From CAYPPG01 sp964412555 (GTDB taxonomy: Bacteria > Hinthialibacterota > Hinthialibacteria > Hinthialibacterales > Hinthialibacteraceae): DNA of 6,248 bases. A program made the translations under genes and the position numbers. The notes beneath the pieces are model-generated. The model was not told where the DNA came from. It made no database searches and saw only the letters and a list, made by a program, of their open reading frames with translations. Shown piece after piece: positions 1 through 6,209 of this stretch. Every line of letters starts with the position of its first letter. Position 1 is the stretch's first letter. The stretch lies in the NCBI GenBank assembly GCA_964412555.1, contig CAYPPG010000139.1, positions 1-6,248 on the forward strand. Direction: 5' to 3'.

Positions 1-2
1 TG

Positions 3-1031
3 GGCGAGGCGATTGTGCTGGTGGATCAGCATCCCTCGCAGATTTCCTTGCAGGCTCTGGGCAATACCTATTGCACCCTCACCATGAATCTCAAATCCCG
101 GGAGGATGTCAATGCCGCGTCCGCCTATCTGATGTTTGACGGGGAAGAGAAACAATACCTCAATCGATTGGAAGTCGGCCAGGCGATTGTCAAGATGCAG
201 GGCCGCTGGACGAAGCCGTTCCTGATCCTGGTGCCGTATGTGCAGCAGAAACAACGGGTGGTTTCGGATGAATATTTACGGCAATACATGGAGCCTTATT
301 CCACCGGTTTCGGGCGGAACAGCCCGCCTGAAGCGGATTCCGCAGAGGTTACGCCGGAACCACTGCCCGATAGGAAAGAGGAGGAAATCACCCTTAACAA
401 TCTGGAAAAAGCCTTTCTGGAAGATATCCAAACCAACCCCTTATCAGGAGTGGTGCAGCGCTATAAGCGGTTGGGCGTGAGCCGGAGGAAAGGCAATTAT
501 CTCAAGGAACATCTGCAAGCCAGGGGGTTTATAGCGCCGGTGGAAATCTTGACGCACAAAGGCAAAGTGGTGCTATTGGAAATCACAAAAGGATTCATGA
601 ATAAGAATGGGCACGGGGATGATAAAGGAATCCAAAAAGGAAATCAAATATCAAACCGAAATCCAGGCATTGTCCATGAATATTGGCGAAAGCAAGCGGC
701 GGAGTATTACCGCGATCGAGGCTATGCCGTCACACTCGAATATCCACTCGAGACCGGAGAGTATGTGGATCTGGTCGCCCGCAAAGGCGAGGAAACCATC
801 GCTGTCGAAATCGAGACGGGCAAATCCGATGTACTTAAAAATGTCCAAAAGAATCTAACCGCAGGATTTGTGACCATCCAAATCCTGGGCGTGGATGCGG
901 AAACCACCCATCAACTGCACGCCAAACTATCCGATCTCTTATCGAGATACCCCAAACGGATCGTCATCGGCAATTGCGCCGATGCCGTGAAGAACGAAAG
1001 GAAACCGCATTCGGACTCGATCGAAAAGTGA
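3..1031 (+). CDS. HerA/FtsK-type ATPase C-terminal part fused to a PD-(D/E)XK nuclease-like domain (5' partial)
   Basis: The frame is open from base 3 and runs off the left edge, so the Walker A and B parts lie outside. The GTG at 15 is internal and is not a start. Residues below count that GTG codon as 1. Residues 1-77 (DQHPSQIS, then a threonine-rich strand, then LEVGQAIVKMQG and a strand ending LVPYV) match the C-terminal end of HerA/DUF87 ATPases, hexameric motors that pump DNA. A charged, proline-rich linker (~100-125) follows. Residues ~128-190 look like a winged helix (RYKRLGVSRRKGNYLKEHL, then a beta wing). Residues ~218-320 resemble a restriction-endonuclease-like fold: a helix, then VDLV (D252), then AVEIETGKS (E265, E267), a plausible PD-(D/E)XK core in which the usual lysine is not obvious. 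HerA partners the nuclease NurA in DNA end resection, and related ATPases occur in phage defence and on mobile elements; here nuclease and motor may share one chain. The ATPase call is fairly sure, the nuclease call moderate. GC is visibly higher than in the minus-strand genes. Confidence 0.75.
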   Translation, partial: GEAIVLVDQHPSQISLQALGNTYCTLTMNLKSREDVNAASAYLMFDGEEKQYLNRLEVGQAIVKMQGRWTKPFLILVPYVQQKQRVVSDEYLRQYMEPYSTGFGRNSPPEADSAEVTPEPLPDRKEEEITLNNLEKAFLEDIQTNPLSGVVQRYKRLGVSRRKGNYLKEHLQARGFIAPVEILTHKGKVVLLEITKGFMNKNGHGDDKGIQKGNQISNRNPGIVHEYWRKQAAEYYRDRGYAVTLEYPLETGEYVDLVARKGEETIAVEIETGKSDVLKNVQKNLTAGFVTIQILGVDAETTHQLHAKLSDLLSRYPKRIVIGNCADAVKNERKPHSDSIEK

Positions 1032-1034
1032 ATC

Positions 1035-1054
1035 ATGCCGCAAGGCATCCTTTT
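1035..1054 (+). terminator. Possible weak rho-independent terminator after the HerA-like gene
   Basis: Four bases after the TGA stop, ATGCC (1035-1039) and GGCAT (1044-1048) form a perfect 5-bp stem closed by a GCAA tetraloop of the GNRA type, followed by CCTTTT. The position just past the stop suits a terminator. The stem and T-run are short, so efficiency would be low. Confidence 0.4.
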
Positions 1055-1070
1055 CGGTTGGGTCTGAATA

Positions 1071-1159
1071 CCAGCGCTGAAAGCGCCGGAGTGGAGCCGG
1101 AAGGCCTCATTCCGGTGATTTCAGCGTTTTCCAGCGCTCTCGCGGATGAATCGCGAGAG
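1071..1159. repeat. Dense cluster of GC-rich inverted repeats at the junction
   Basis: Several perfect inverted repeats lie within 90 bases. GCGCT-GAA-AGCGC spans 1074-1086. CCGGAA at 1097-1102 pairs with TTCCGG at 1110-1115. CGCTGAAA at 1075-1082 pairs with TTTCAGCG at 1119-1126 and encloses the previous pair. CTCTCGCG at 1137-1144 pairs with CGCGAGAG at 1152-1159 around a 7-base loop. CCAGCGCT also recurs directly at 1071 and 1131. The first two structures are mutually exclusive with the outer arm, so the block can fold in more than one way. There is no convincing gene here. It could be a REP-like intergenic repeat, the end of another mobile element, or a structured RNA; the sequence does not decide. 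Confidence 0.5.
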
Positions 1160-1790
1160 ACGGCAACGGCCTGCCTACAGGATATTCTCTTCCAAGTGCT
1201 CTATGCGGTATCACTCTCTGCCATACTGTGAAACCGTTTCCAAATGCCGGGAACATGCCATTTCCACCGATCCCCTAACGGTTCGGTTAATCCGAGTCGA
1301 GTTGGAAAACGGAGACATTGAAATTCTCATGACATCTCTTCTCGATTCGACTCAGTTTCCATCCGAACTCTTCGGAAACCTTTATCATGAGCGATGGGGC
1401 ATTGAGGAAAATTTTAAAACCATGAAACATCGTTTGCAAATGGAAAACTTCACAGGCAAATCTGTCGAGTCAATCTATCAGGATTTCCATGCCCGGATCT
1501 TTTCTCTCAATTTGACGGCCGTATTGATTCATAACGTCCAAGACGAGATTTCTTACGAAAGTACAAATCGCGCCTACTCATATCAAGTCAATTTCACCAA
1601 GGCTCTATCCTATATCAAAGATACGTTGGTTCTTCTCTTCGTGCGATCATCGGTGACAACACTCATCAACGACTTGATGAATCTCTTCCGTCAAAAACCG
1701 GAACCCATTCGGCCCGATCGCAACTACTCTCGGAAACGAAAGATTCGCAATCGACAAACTTATTCTTATGGGTATAAACAGACTCGTTAA
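1146..1790 (+). pseudogene. IS4-family transposase, 5'-truncated remnant
   Basis: The open frame gives 214 residues from an ATG that sits in the loop of a hairpin and has no clear ribosome site, so this is not a credible native start; an in-frame TGA lies at 1116. From about residue 19 the sequence reads like the C-terminal part of IS4-family DDE transposases: MRYHSLPYCETVSKCREH, then TVRLIRVELENGDIEILMTS, then YHERWGIEENFKTMK. The last contains the diagnostic Y-(2)-R-(3)-E-(6)-K motif exactly (Y80, R83, E87, K94), E87 being the catalytic glutamate. MENFTGKS and QDFHARIFSLNL follow as in the family, and the end is rich in K and R. The segment carrying the two catalytic aspartates is absent, since full-length members are usually about 350-450 residues. 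The remnant cannot be an active transposase. It points towards, and abuts, the broken minus-strand lyase gene. Confidence 0.85.
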
Positions 1791-1803
1791 CTTAATGACA
1801 TTG
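1197..1803 (+). mobile_element. 3' remnant of an IS4-family insertion sequence
   Basis: The right boundary is inferred to be base 1803. Heparinase-like coding sequence on the minus strand is recognisable up to the GAG codon at 1805-1807, and the 13 bases before the boundary, CTTAATGACATTG (1791-1803), look like a terminal inverted repeat reading CAATGTCATTAAG from the outside in. The transposase stop overlaps the start of this end (TAA at 1788-1790). No matching left copy of the repeat is visible anywhere in the window. The left boundary is only approximate: transposase-like residues begin around 1197-1200. Because the left end and flanking host sequence are missing, a target duplication cannot be tested. 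Confidence 0.65.
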
Positions 1804-2194
1804 ACTCAGCCGTGACGAGATAATGGAGCCGGCTGCGACGCTCAAACCACAAATCCTGGTAGTTGCTGCGATTACCGTTGCGTTTGAATTGTAAATAAAC
1901 CGAAGCGGGAAGAGGTGGAACTTCCAATTCCGAAAAACTTTCGGCTTTTTCAATGATTTTATGTTGGATGGCATCAGGAATTTGATCCCACTCTTCGCGT
2001 TCCGAAACGGTTGGATACGGATGCCATTCATTCTGTGGAATTAAAATTTCCTTCAACCGCTCTTCTGGAAACGATTGCGCAAGCGAAATATCATTGGCCT
2101 GTGAAAATGAATCAGGTCCGATTAAAAATGTGAAGGATAAAAATAAAAAAATCGAAAATACGACAGGGAATGAATTCGTCATCAATTTTGGCAT
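1787..2194 (-). pseudogene. Secreted heparinase II/III-like protein, N-terminal fragment truncated by IS insertion
   Basis: The frame encodes 135 residues. The start is well supported: AGAGG (complement of 2200-2204) sits 5 bases before the ATG. Residues 1-33 form a signal peptide (NSFPVVFSIFLFLSFTFLIG core, likely cleavage after SQA), so the protein would be exported. The mature part reads LIPQNEWHPYPTVSEREEWD, then LPASVYLQFKRNGNRSNYQ, then FERRSRLHYLVTAE. This matches the N-terminal pattern of heparinase II/III-family proteins (w-P-pt-ReaW, lPat-yl-f-R-GNRs-ye-, f-RR--L--LV-AEC), which are usually several hundred residues long and cleave acidic polysaccharides. Here the alpha-toroid and the catalytic region are missing. 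Family-like sequence ends at E130 (codon 1805-1807), and the last four or five residues (S)MSLS are read from the IS end. Activity is not expected. The family call rests on pattern recognition and is moderately sure; the truncation is clear if it is right. Confidence 0.7.
1791..1803. repeat. Putative right terminal inverted repeat of the IS remnant
   Basis: CTTAATGACATTG lies immediately after the transposase stop and immediately before the point where the minus-strand gene becomes recognisable as heparinase-like. Its position, and not a matching partner, is the evidence, because the other end of the element is gone. Confidence 0.45.
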
Positions 2195-2199
2195 AATTA

Positions 2200-2204
2200 C
2201 CTCT
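2200..2204 (-). promoter_or_regulatory. Shine-Dalgarno site fixing the start of the heparinase-like fragment
   Basis: AGAGG on the minus strand lies 5 bases before the ATG at 2192-2194. It favours this start over the methionine codon four codons downstream. Confidence 0.6.
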
Positions 2205-2224
2205 TTGCTTGAATACTTTTTTTC

Positions 2225-2253
2225 AGGATATGCGTAGTGAGTAGATATTTCAA
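2225..2253 (-). promoter_or_regulatory. Candidate sigma70-type promoter for the truncated heparinase-like gene
   Basis: Read on the minus strand, TTGAAA (complement of 2248-2253) is followed after exactly 17 bases by TATCCT (complement of 2225-2230). The -35 box matches consensus at 5 of 6 positions and the -10 box at 4 of 6. Transcription would begin near 2218 and give a leader of about 24 bases that contains the AGAGG ribosome site. Confidence 0.4.
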
Positions 2254-2342
2254 GGAAGAATAGGATTGCAAGGTGAGAGAAGTTTTTATTCCCGTGAATT
2301 ATATTATTAGAATTACAGAAAGAAGATGGTTCTGTGTTCTTT

Positions 2343-2365
2343 AAAAAAGAATGGTTCGAATACCA
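2343..2365 (-). terminator. Possible weak terminator downstream of the 1225-residue protein gene
   Basis: Starting 6 bases after the TAA stop, the minus strand shows TGGT-ATTCGA-ACCA (complement of 2352-2365), then TTC and a run of six T (complement of 2343-2348). The stem is only 4 bp. A second inverted repeat lies further on (ACAGAA 2315-2320 with TTCTGT 2330-2335) but has no T-run. Readthrough into the truncated gene seems likely. Confidence 0.3.
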
Positions 2366-2371
2366 GCTGAT

Positions 2372-5300
2372 TTACTCGAAAATTTGCCATTGACGAACGG
2401 GAGTAACATTCGGATCGAATACGACAATTTTCAATGAATCATGCAAATTTCTTGCTGGATTTTCGTTTGTATTGTTGCCTAATGCAGCCCAAATCTCTTG
2501 AGGTCCTAATTCATTGGGAGTCCAAAATCCCCAGATATATGTATCGGCAAAGAATCCTGTTACGCGATCAATATCAAAGACTTCATCAGTGCTGTCGGGA
2601 TGTTGGTCATGAAAATATACCATTGCATGAGTGGGATCGTATTCTTTGTCTTGTTGAATATGTAACCGAATCTTATATGTTTTTCCGATCGGAACTTGAA
2701 TTTCCCCTTCATTTAACAGACCATCATCCGTGAGAATCGCTAGAGATTGTTCATGCAATTCCATCGTTGGAATGTCACTACTTGCCTCCGCGAAAGTTGA
2801 AACAGACCTTGAAGTTTTCGCGTTATTTTTCTTATGAACAAAGAATCCACCCGTTTCAGGATAATATCCTTCATTGTTTCCATGATACAATCGACCCGTT
2901 TCGTCGGTCCAACCTTCCACGTTTATGTGATCTTCATCCTTCCATTCATGGATTTCGCCTTCAACGTCATTCTCGGGATCAAGTGTAACATAAAACCGAT
3001 AGGCCAAGTTAGAACCGACATCTAATCCATAATTGGTCGTGTCCCACCGCACGCCGACTTCACGCACTTCACGTGGATCGAGAGATTCAACATTTGCTTC
3101 TCCGATGAATATCCGATCACCGACTTCGAAGTCGGTTGCGGTGTCGATTTTAACAGCTTCCATGTGGACTTTAAAAGGACCGGTTTCCTGACTTAAACAT
3201 AAGTTGTAAACACGAACGGTCAGATCGATTTCATCTCCCTCGTTAATGTTGGAACGAGCAATCAAGACTCGTTCTCCGGATTCTTTGTTCGGTTCTGGAT
3301 TATATAAAAAGAATCCACGCATACTCATACGGTCATTCTCGTGATTCAAGTGCCATTTTACATATTTGGCTTTACTATCACGAAAACTATGAAAACGATG
3401 GGGTAGAGCCAGACTCAAATCAGGACGACTACCGTAATACTGTTTCCACAAGGTTCCCAATGAATCGAAATCAACAGCGTGGGCGGCTTTCACTCCACCA
3501 GCGTCGGCCATCATATAAACAGCGGGTTTATAAGCAAAACTCCAATGACTATTAGGTATAGGTAGCTCGGGATTTTCGATGCGCACTCCCTGCGTGGATG
3601 ACGTTTCGGTTTTACTGATTTCGGTATCATTCCAAGAATGATTACCATGAAAATTCACATTGACGGAGCTTTTGGTTTCTGTGCCCCCAATTTTGGCAAT
3701 TTTTGCTTTTCCTTTATAGGCGACTTTGATATCCGTACTCCAATTCATGGCATGAGTCGTAGATTTTCTCTTTCCTCTCTCCGAACTTTCATTCCACTCT
3801 AGATTGATATCCGCTTTATTTCCTGTGTAAGCATACTCCGTGTTTTCGGTCATGACTTCCTTCTTTTTGGTTCCATCGGGAAGTTCAAATGTACCAAGAT
3901 CCGGTGGAAAGGTTCCATCATCGGATGGATAAGAAAGTAGGTGACGATTGATGATCGTTGGTTGGTAGTGCTCATACCGCAAACCACTACCAGCAAATTT
4001 CTCATACGGTCCAGGAAGAATACAATCGATGTAGACATTTCGACCGTTATCATCGACTTCATTGAGAATCGGATAACGCCAGATATCGATAAGTTGGTGT
4101 TTACCATATAAAATATCATCCTCATTGGTTTCCAATTCGATTTCGCGTGAAAAACTTTTGTAATTCTTGTTCCAACTACTCTTTTTTCGCGTATAGTCGT
4201 AGCCAGCTTTCGCTTTAAAACCGAGAGTCACCGCTCCACCAAATATCCAAGCATTAGTGCTCCATGATTTCTCTGTAGAGACGGCTAAACTTCCCCCGAG
4301 CGAAAGACTCGTAGAGGAACGATTTTCAGTTTCAACAATAACTTCTTCTTCATCACGAAAAACAACACAAAATTCTGGATGGGCATTTACATTGATCACC
4401 TCCCATCCCGTCGACCAATCCGTTGGATCTGCAGGGAGAAAGTCAACGTGCTTGGGAGGTTCTTGCATCACGACTTCTACTGTAAGAAAATTATCCATTT
4501 CCACGTGAACCGGTTTGCCTAAACGCAACGAATCCCCGTCTCGATCTATGACGCAAAGAGTTGTTGAACGAGTCACTTGACGGTTATAATCAAATTGATT
4601 CTGATATGAATCCGTTTCACCGGTGAAGGTGGTTATTTTTTCCAATGAGCCTTTTTTATCATTGGTTTTGACTTGGAAAAAGGTAATATAAGGAGTAATT
4701 TCACCAGAACGAAATCCCCCAAATGATTGGATATTTTCAAAAGTTTGAATATAAGAAATCGCGATTTCCTCAACGGGTTTAGGATGATCGCCATCTTCAA
4801 CGAAAAAATTTCCGGCAACAACATCGTATCCTCTATATTCTCCGTCGCGATATTTATCTCCAACCGTTATTCCACCTGTTCGATCATATGAATAATCTCC
4901 GTGCACGGTGAATAATTCTACTTCAATATTGAAGTAATTGTAATTATATACGAGAGCCAACTGACGTCGGGCATTATGATATTCGGTATCTTGATCCCAT
5001 ACAAAGAGTCCAGAAACTAAACGGAAATTGGATAGAGGATTCCCCGCATAGGGCAACCGGTGGTATTTCTTTTGCGTGATATTGAGATTTTCGTCTGCTG
5101 AATAGAAGATCAGGCTACGATCAAAAAGCGCCAGGTCATCTCTGCCATCACCATTGAAATCTCCCGCAGCTGTATCGACATATTTGAAAGGCGCTTCAAT
5201 ATCTTCACCATAACAGATCGGTCCCTGTCCGAGTTTTTTTTCTTCATGATTATATCCAAATGCGCAAAATACGAACTTATTTCGATTGTTGCCCCCACCG

Positions 5301-6049
5301 TAATAAAAGAACGTCACAATTACTTCGAGTTTGTGGTCGCCATTAAAATCTCCACTCTCCAAGCGAACCGCCATGGGATGAAAACCACTTTCCAATGTTT
5401 CCGGCTCAAATCGCAATTCTGTGATTTCATCCATCTTGTTGAATTCGTGGTCGAGCAACAAAAGGGAAATATAATACTTTTGATTTTTTCGGTAGGAGCG
5501 CGCTACCAATATTTCTTCATGATATTCATCATTATCATCCGCCGCAGGATAAAGATCCGCAATGGATACATCAGTGAAATTGAATCTCGCGTCATCTCCA
5601 CTATCATTCAACACCAACGACTTTTTAACGGTAAGCGACTCATCGAGTAATTCAACCACACATGTCCCTTTTTCCGTATAATAACTACGAACCATGTGGT
5701 CGACATCTTGCTCTAAACGACCATAATCACTGGCGATCTGAAAAGAACCATAGTCCGAATATACCGTCTCTCTTTTATGAACAAAATTTTCCGTCACACT
5801 TTCATCACCATGATGCAGTTGTTTATCACTGGTCATCCAATATGATTGGGATATCAGACGTTTGTTTTCAACCTCTTCCTGAAAAAAAGCGAGTTCATCA
5901 TCGCGAAACAGAGTCCACTGTTTGGGACTTTCGTAAGGATTATCTTTTCCAGGACGATATGTGCTATCTTCAGCATGAGTTGGCAAATTTGCCGAATTGA
6001 GAATCACGATTCCCAGAAACACAAAAAAAACCAATGACTTGTTCATCAT
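2372..6049 (-). CDS. Large secreted multidomain protein: FG-GAP-like beta-propeller, duplicated beta-rich module, CARDB-like domain
   Basis: The protein has 1225 residues. Of two tandem ATG codons, the first is 8 bases from a GGAG site (complement of 6058-6061) and the second 11, so the first is preferred. Residues 1-26 are a signal peptide (SLVFFVFLGIVIL core, cleavage after THA). No lipobox, later membrane helix or C-terminal sorting signal is seen, so export to the periplasm or outside is inferred. Residues ~161-434 contain FG-GAP/VCBS-type repeats: GDFNGDHKLEVIV (233-245) and GDFNGDGRDDLALF (296-309) are clear calcium-binding D-x-N-G-D loops, and degenerate copies lie near 161-186, 341-368 and 408-434 (DGD at 504-506 may be another). 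Two beta-rich segments, ~577-640 and ~739-825, share the order WST, [FY]K[AG]KA, SWN. Residues ~928-1040 look CARDB-like (GDEIDLTVRVYN, then WDTTNYG, YRFYVTLDPEN, EIHEW). The C-terminal ~150 residues are unrecognised. The function is unknown; adhesion or substrate binding is the safest guess. Confidence 0.85.
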   Translation of the reverse strand: MMNKSLVFFVFLGIVILNSANLPTHAEDSTYRPGKDNPYESPKQWTLFRDDELAFFQEEVENKRLISQSYWMTSDKQLHHGDESVTENFVHKRETVYSDYGSFQIASDYGRLEQDVDHMVRSYYTEKGTCVVELLDESLTVKKSLVLNDSGDDARFNFTDVSIADLYPAADDNDEYHEEILVARSYRKNQKYYISLLLLDHEFNKMDEITELRFEPETLESGFHPMAVRLESGDFNGDHKLEVIVTFFYYGGGNNRNKFVFCAFGYNHEEKKLGQGPICYGEDIEAPFKYVDTAAGDFNGDGRDDLALFDRSLIFYSADENLNITQKKYHRLPYAGNPLSNFRLVSGLFVWDQDTEYHNARRQLALVYNYNYFNIEVELFTVHGDYSYDRTGGITVGDKYRDGEYRGYDVVAGNFFVEDGDHPKPVEEIAISYIQTFENIQSFGGFRSGEITPYITFFQVKTNDKKGSLEKITTFTGETDSYQNQFDYNRQVTRSTTLCVIDRDGDSLRLGKPVHVEMDNFLTVEVVMQEPPKHVDFLPADPTDWSTGWEVINVNAHPEFCVVFRDEEEVIVETENRSSTSLSLGGSLAVSTEKSWSTNAWIFGGAVTLGFKAKAGYDYTRKKSSWNKNYKSFSREIELETNEDDILYGKHQLIDIWRYPILNEVDDNGRNVYIDCILPGPYEKFAGSGLRYEHYQPTIINRHLLSYPSDDGTFPPDLGTFELPDGTKKKEVMTENTEYAYTGNKADINLEWNESSERGKRKSTTHAMNWSTDIKVAYKGKAKIAKIGGTETKSSVNVNFHGNHSWNDTEISKTETSSTQGVRIENPELPIPNSHWSFAYKPAVYMMADAGGVKAAHAVDFDSLGTLWKQYYGSRPDLSLALPHRFHSFRDSKAKYVKWHLNHENDRMSMRGFFLYNPEPNKESGERVLIARSNINEGDEIDLTVRVYNLCLSQETGPFKVHMEAVKIDTATDFEVGDRIFIGEANVESLDPREVREVGVRWDTTNYGLDVGSNLAYRFYVTLDPENDVEGEIHEWKDEDHINVEGWTDETGRLYHGNNEGYYPETGGFFVHKKNNAKTSRSVSTFAEASSDIPTMELHEQSLAILTDDGLLNEGEIQVPIGKTYKIRLHIQQDKEYDPTHAMVYFHDQHPDSTDEVFDIDRVTGFFADTYIWGFWTPNELGPQEIWAALGNNTNENPARNLHDSLKIVVFDPNVTPVRQWQIFE
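2930..3268 (-). other. CARDB-like domain in the large protein
   Basis: This covers residues ~928-1040. The run RVLIARSNINEGDEIDL, then TVRVYNL, then a strand pair ending FIGEANVESLDP, then VRWDTTNYGLD, then YRFYVTLDPENDV and EIHEW, follows the CARDB layout (an Ig-like adhesion fold with 'increase in asymmetric N/WxT' spacing and a terminal DPxNxVxE). A GNNEGYYP stretch follows at 1057-1064, which often closes such modules in large exported proteins. Confidence 0.55.
3575..4321 (-). other. Two related beta-rich segments (possible internal duplication) in the large protein
   Basis: Segment 1 is residues ~577-640 (bases 4130-4321): W596-S-T, then VTLGFKAKAGYDY (607-619), then SSWN (624-627) and a polar strand. 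Segment 2 is residues ~739-825 (bases 3575-3835): W770-S-T, then IKVAYKGKAKI (774-784), then HSWN (804-807) and a Ser/Thr-rich strand. Both alternate small, polar and hydrophobic residues as in long amphipathic beta-hairpins, and both end in a short charged strand (REIELE; GVRIENPELP). The spacing differs by about 13 residues between FKAKA/YKGKA and SWN. Homology between the two is inferred from motif order, not from alignment. Confidence 0.45.
4748..5569 (-). other. FG-GAP/VCBS-like beta-propeller region within the large protein
   Basis: This covers residues ~161-434. Repeats of about 45-65 residues follow the pattern small residue-G-D-F-N-G-D-x-x-x-(D/E)-hydrophobic strand. Two copies are canonical (D234-D238 and D297-D305). 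Three lack some acidic loop residues: 161-186 with DDNDEYHEEILVA, 341-368 with VSGLFVWDQD, and 408-434 with VVAGNFFVEDGD followed by EEIAISY. Such propellers bind calcium and usually serve in adhesion or ligand binding on exported proteins. Confidence 0.75.
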
Positions 6050-6057
6050 TTATTTTT

Positions 6058-6062
6058 CTCCC
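6058..6062 (-). promoter_or_regulatory. Shine-Dalgarno site of the large secreted protein gene
   Basis: GGGAG on the minus strand (within GGGGAG) lies 8 bases before the first of two adjacent ATG codons and 11 before the second. It supports translation starting at the first ATG. Confidence 0.65.
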
Positions 6063-6100
6063 CACATGATGGTAGTTTTGTATCAGTAATTTCCGCGAGT

Positions 6101-6129
6101 ATTCTAAACCATCAATCAATGAATGTAAA
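6101..6129 (-). promoter_or_regulatory. Strong candidate sigma70-type promoter of the large secreted protein gene
   Basis: Read on the minus strand, TTTACA (complement of 6124-6129) is separated by exactly 17 bases from TAGAAT (complement of 6101-6106). Each box matches consensus at 5 of 6 positions. Just upstream is an A/T-rich stretch with a run of eight T (complement of 6140-6147) that could act as an UP element. Transcription would begin near 6094, giving a leader of roughly 45 bases. No clear operator palindrome or riboswitch fold is seen in this leader. Confidence 0.6.
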
Positions 6130-6209
6130 GACCCTTTTTAAAAAAAATGTGTATTTGTAAGAAAATGTTCCAAAAATACCATCGTTATTCCAATGTACCC
6201 GTTCACAGC

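Noticed and set aside
15..17. GTG as the start of the HerA-like gene
   Set aside because: The same frame is open to the window edge, and the preceding residues GEAI continue the ATPase pattern, so the gene simply enters from the left.
1146..1148. ATG as a genuine start of a shortened transposase-derived gene
   Set aside because: It lies in a hairpin loop without a Shine-Dalgarno site, and the first ~18 residues do not look like transposase. A random in-frame ATG ahead of a truncated gene explains it better.
974..1231. Plus-strand open frame of 85 codons across the junction
   Set aside because: It overlaps the end of the HerA-like gene in another frame, runs through the hairpin cluster, has no ribosome site and no recognisable protein pattern.
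2434..2733. Plus-strand open frame of 99 codons rich in His, Arg and Leu
   Set aside because: It is opposite the C-terminal coding region of the large protein, and its odd composition is typical of an antisense shadow.
5246..5650. Plus-strand open frame of 134 codons
   Set aside because: It lies wholly opposite the large secreted protein gene, whose frame carries clear FG-GAP motifs here. The plus-strand product has no family-like pattern and no ribosome site was seen.
6140..6179. Inverted repeat GTATTT/AAATAC followed on the minus strand by a run of eight T, as a terminator for an upstream gene
   Set aside because: The stem is 6 bp and nearly all A/T with a loop of about 17 bases, so it would be very unstable. 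The T-run fits better as the A/T-rich part upstream of the promoter.
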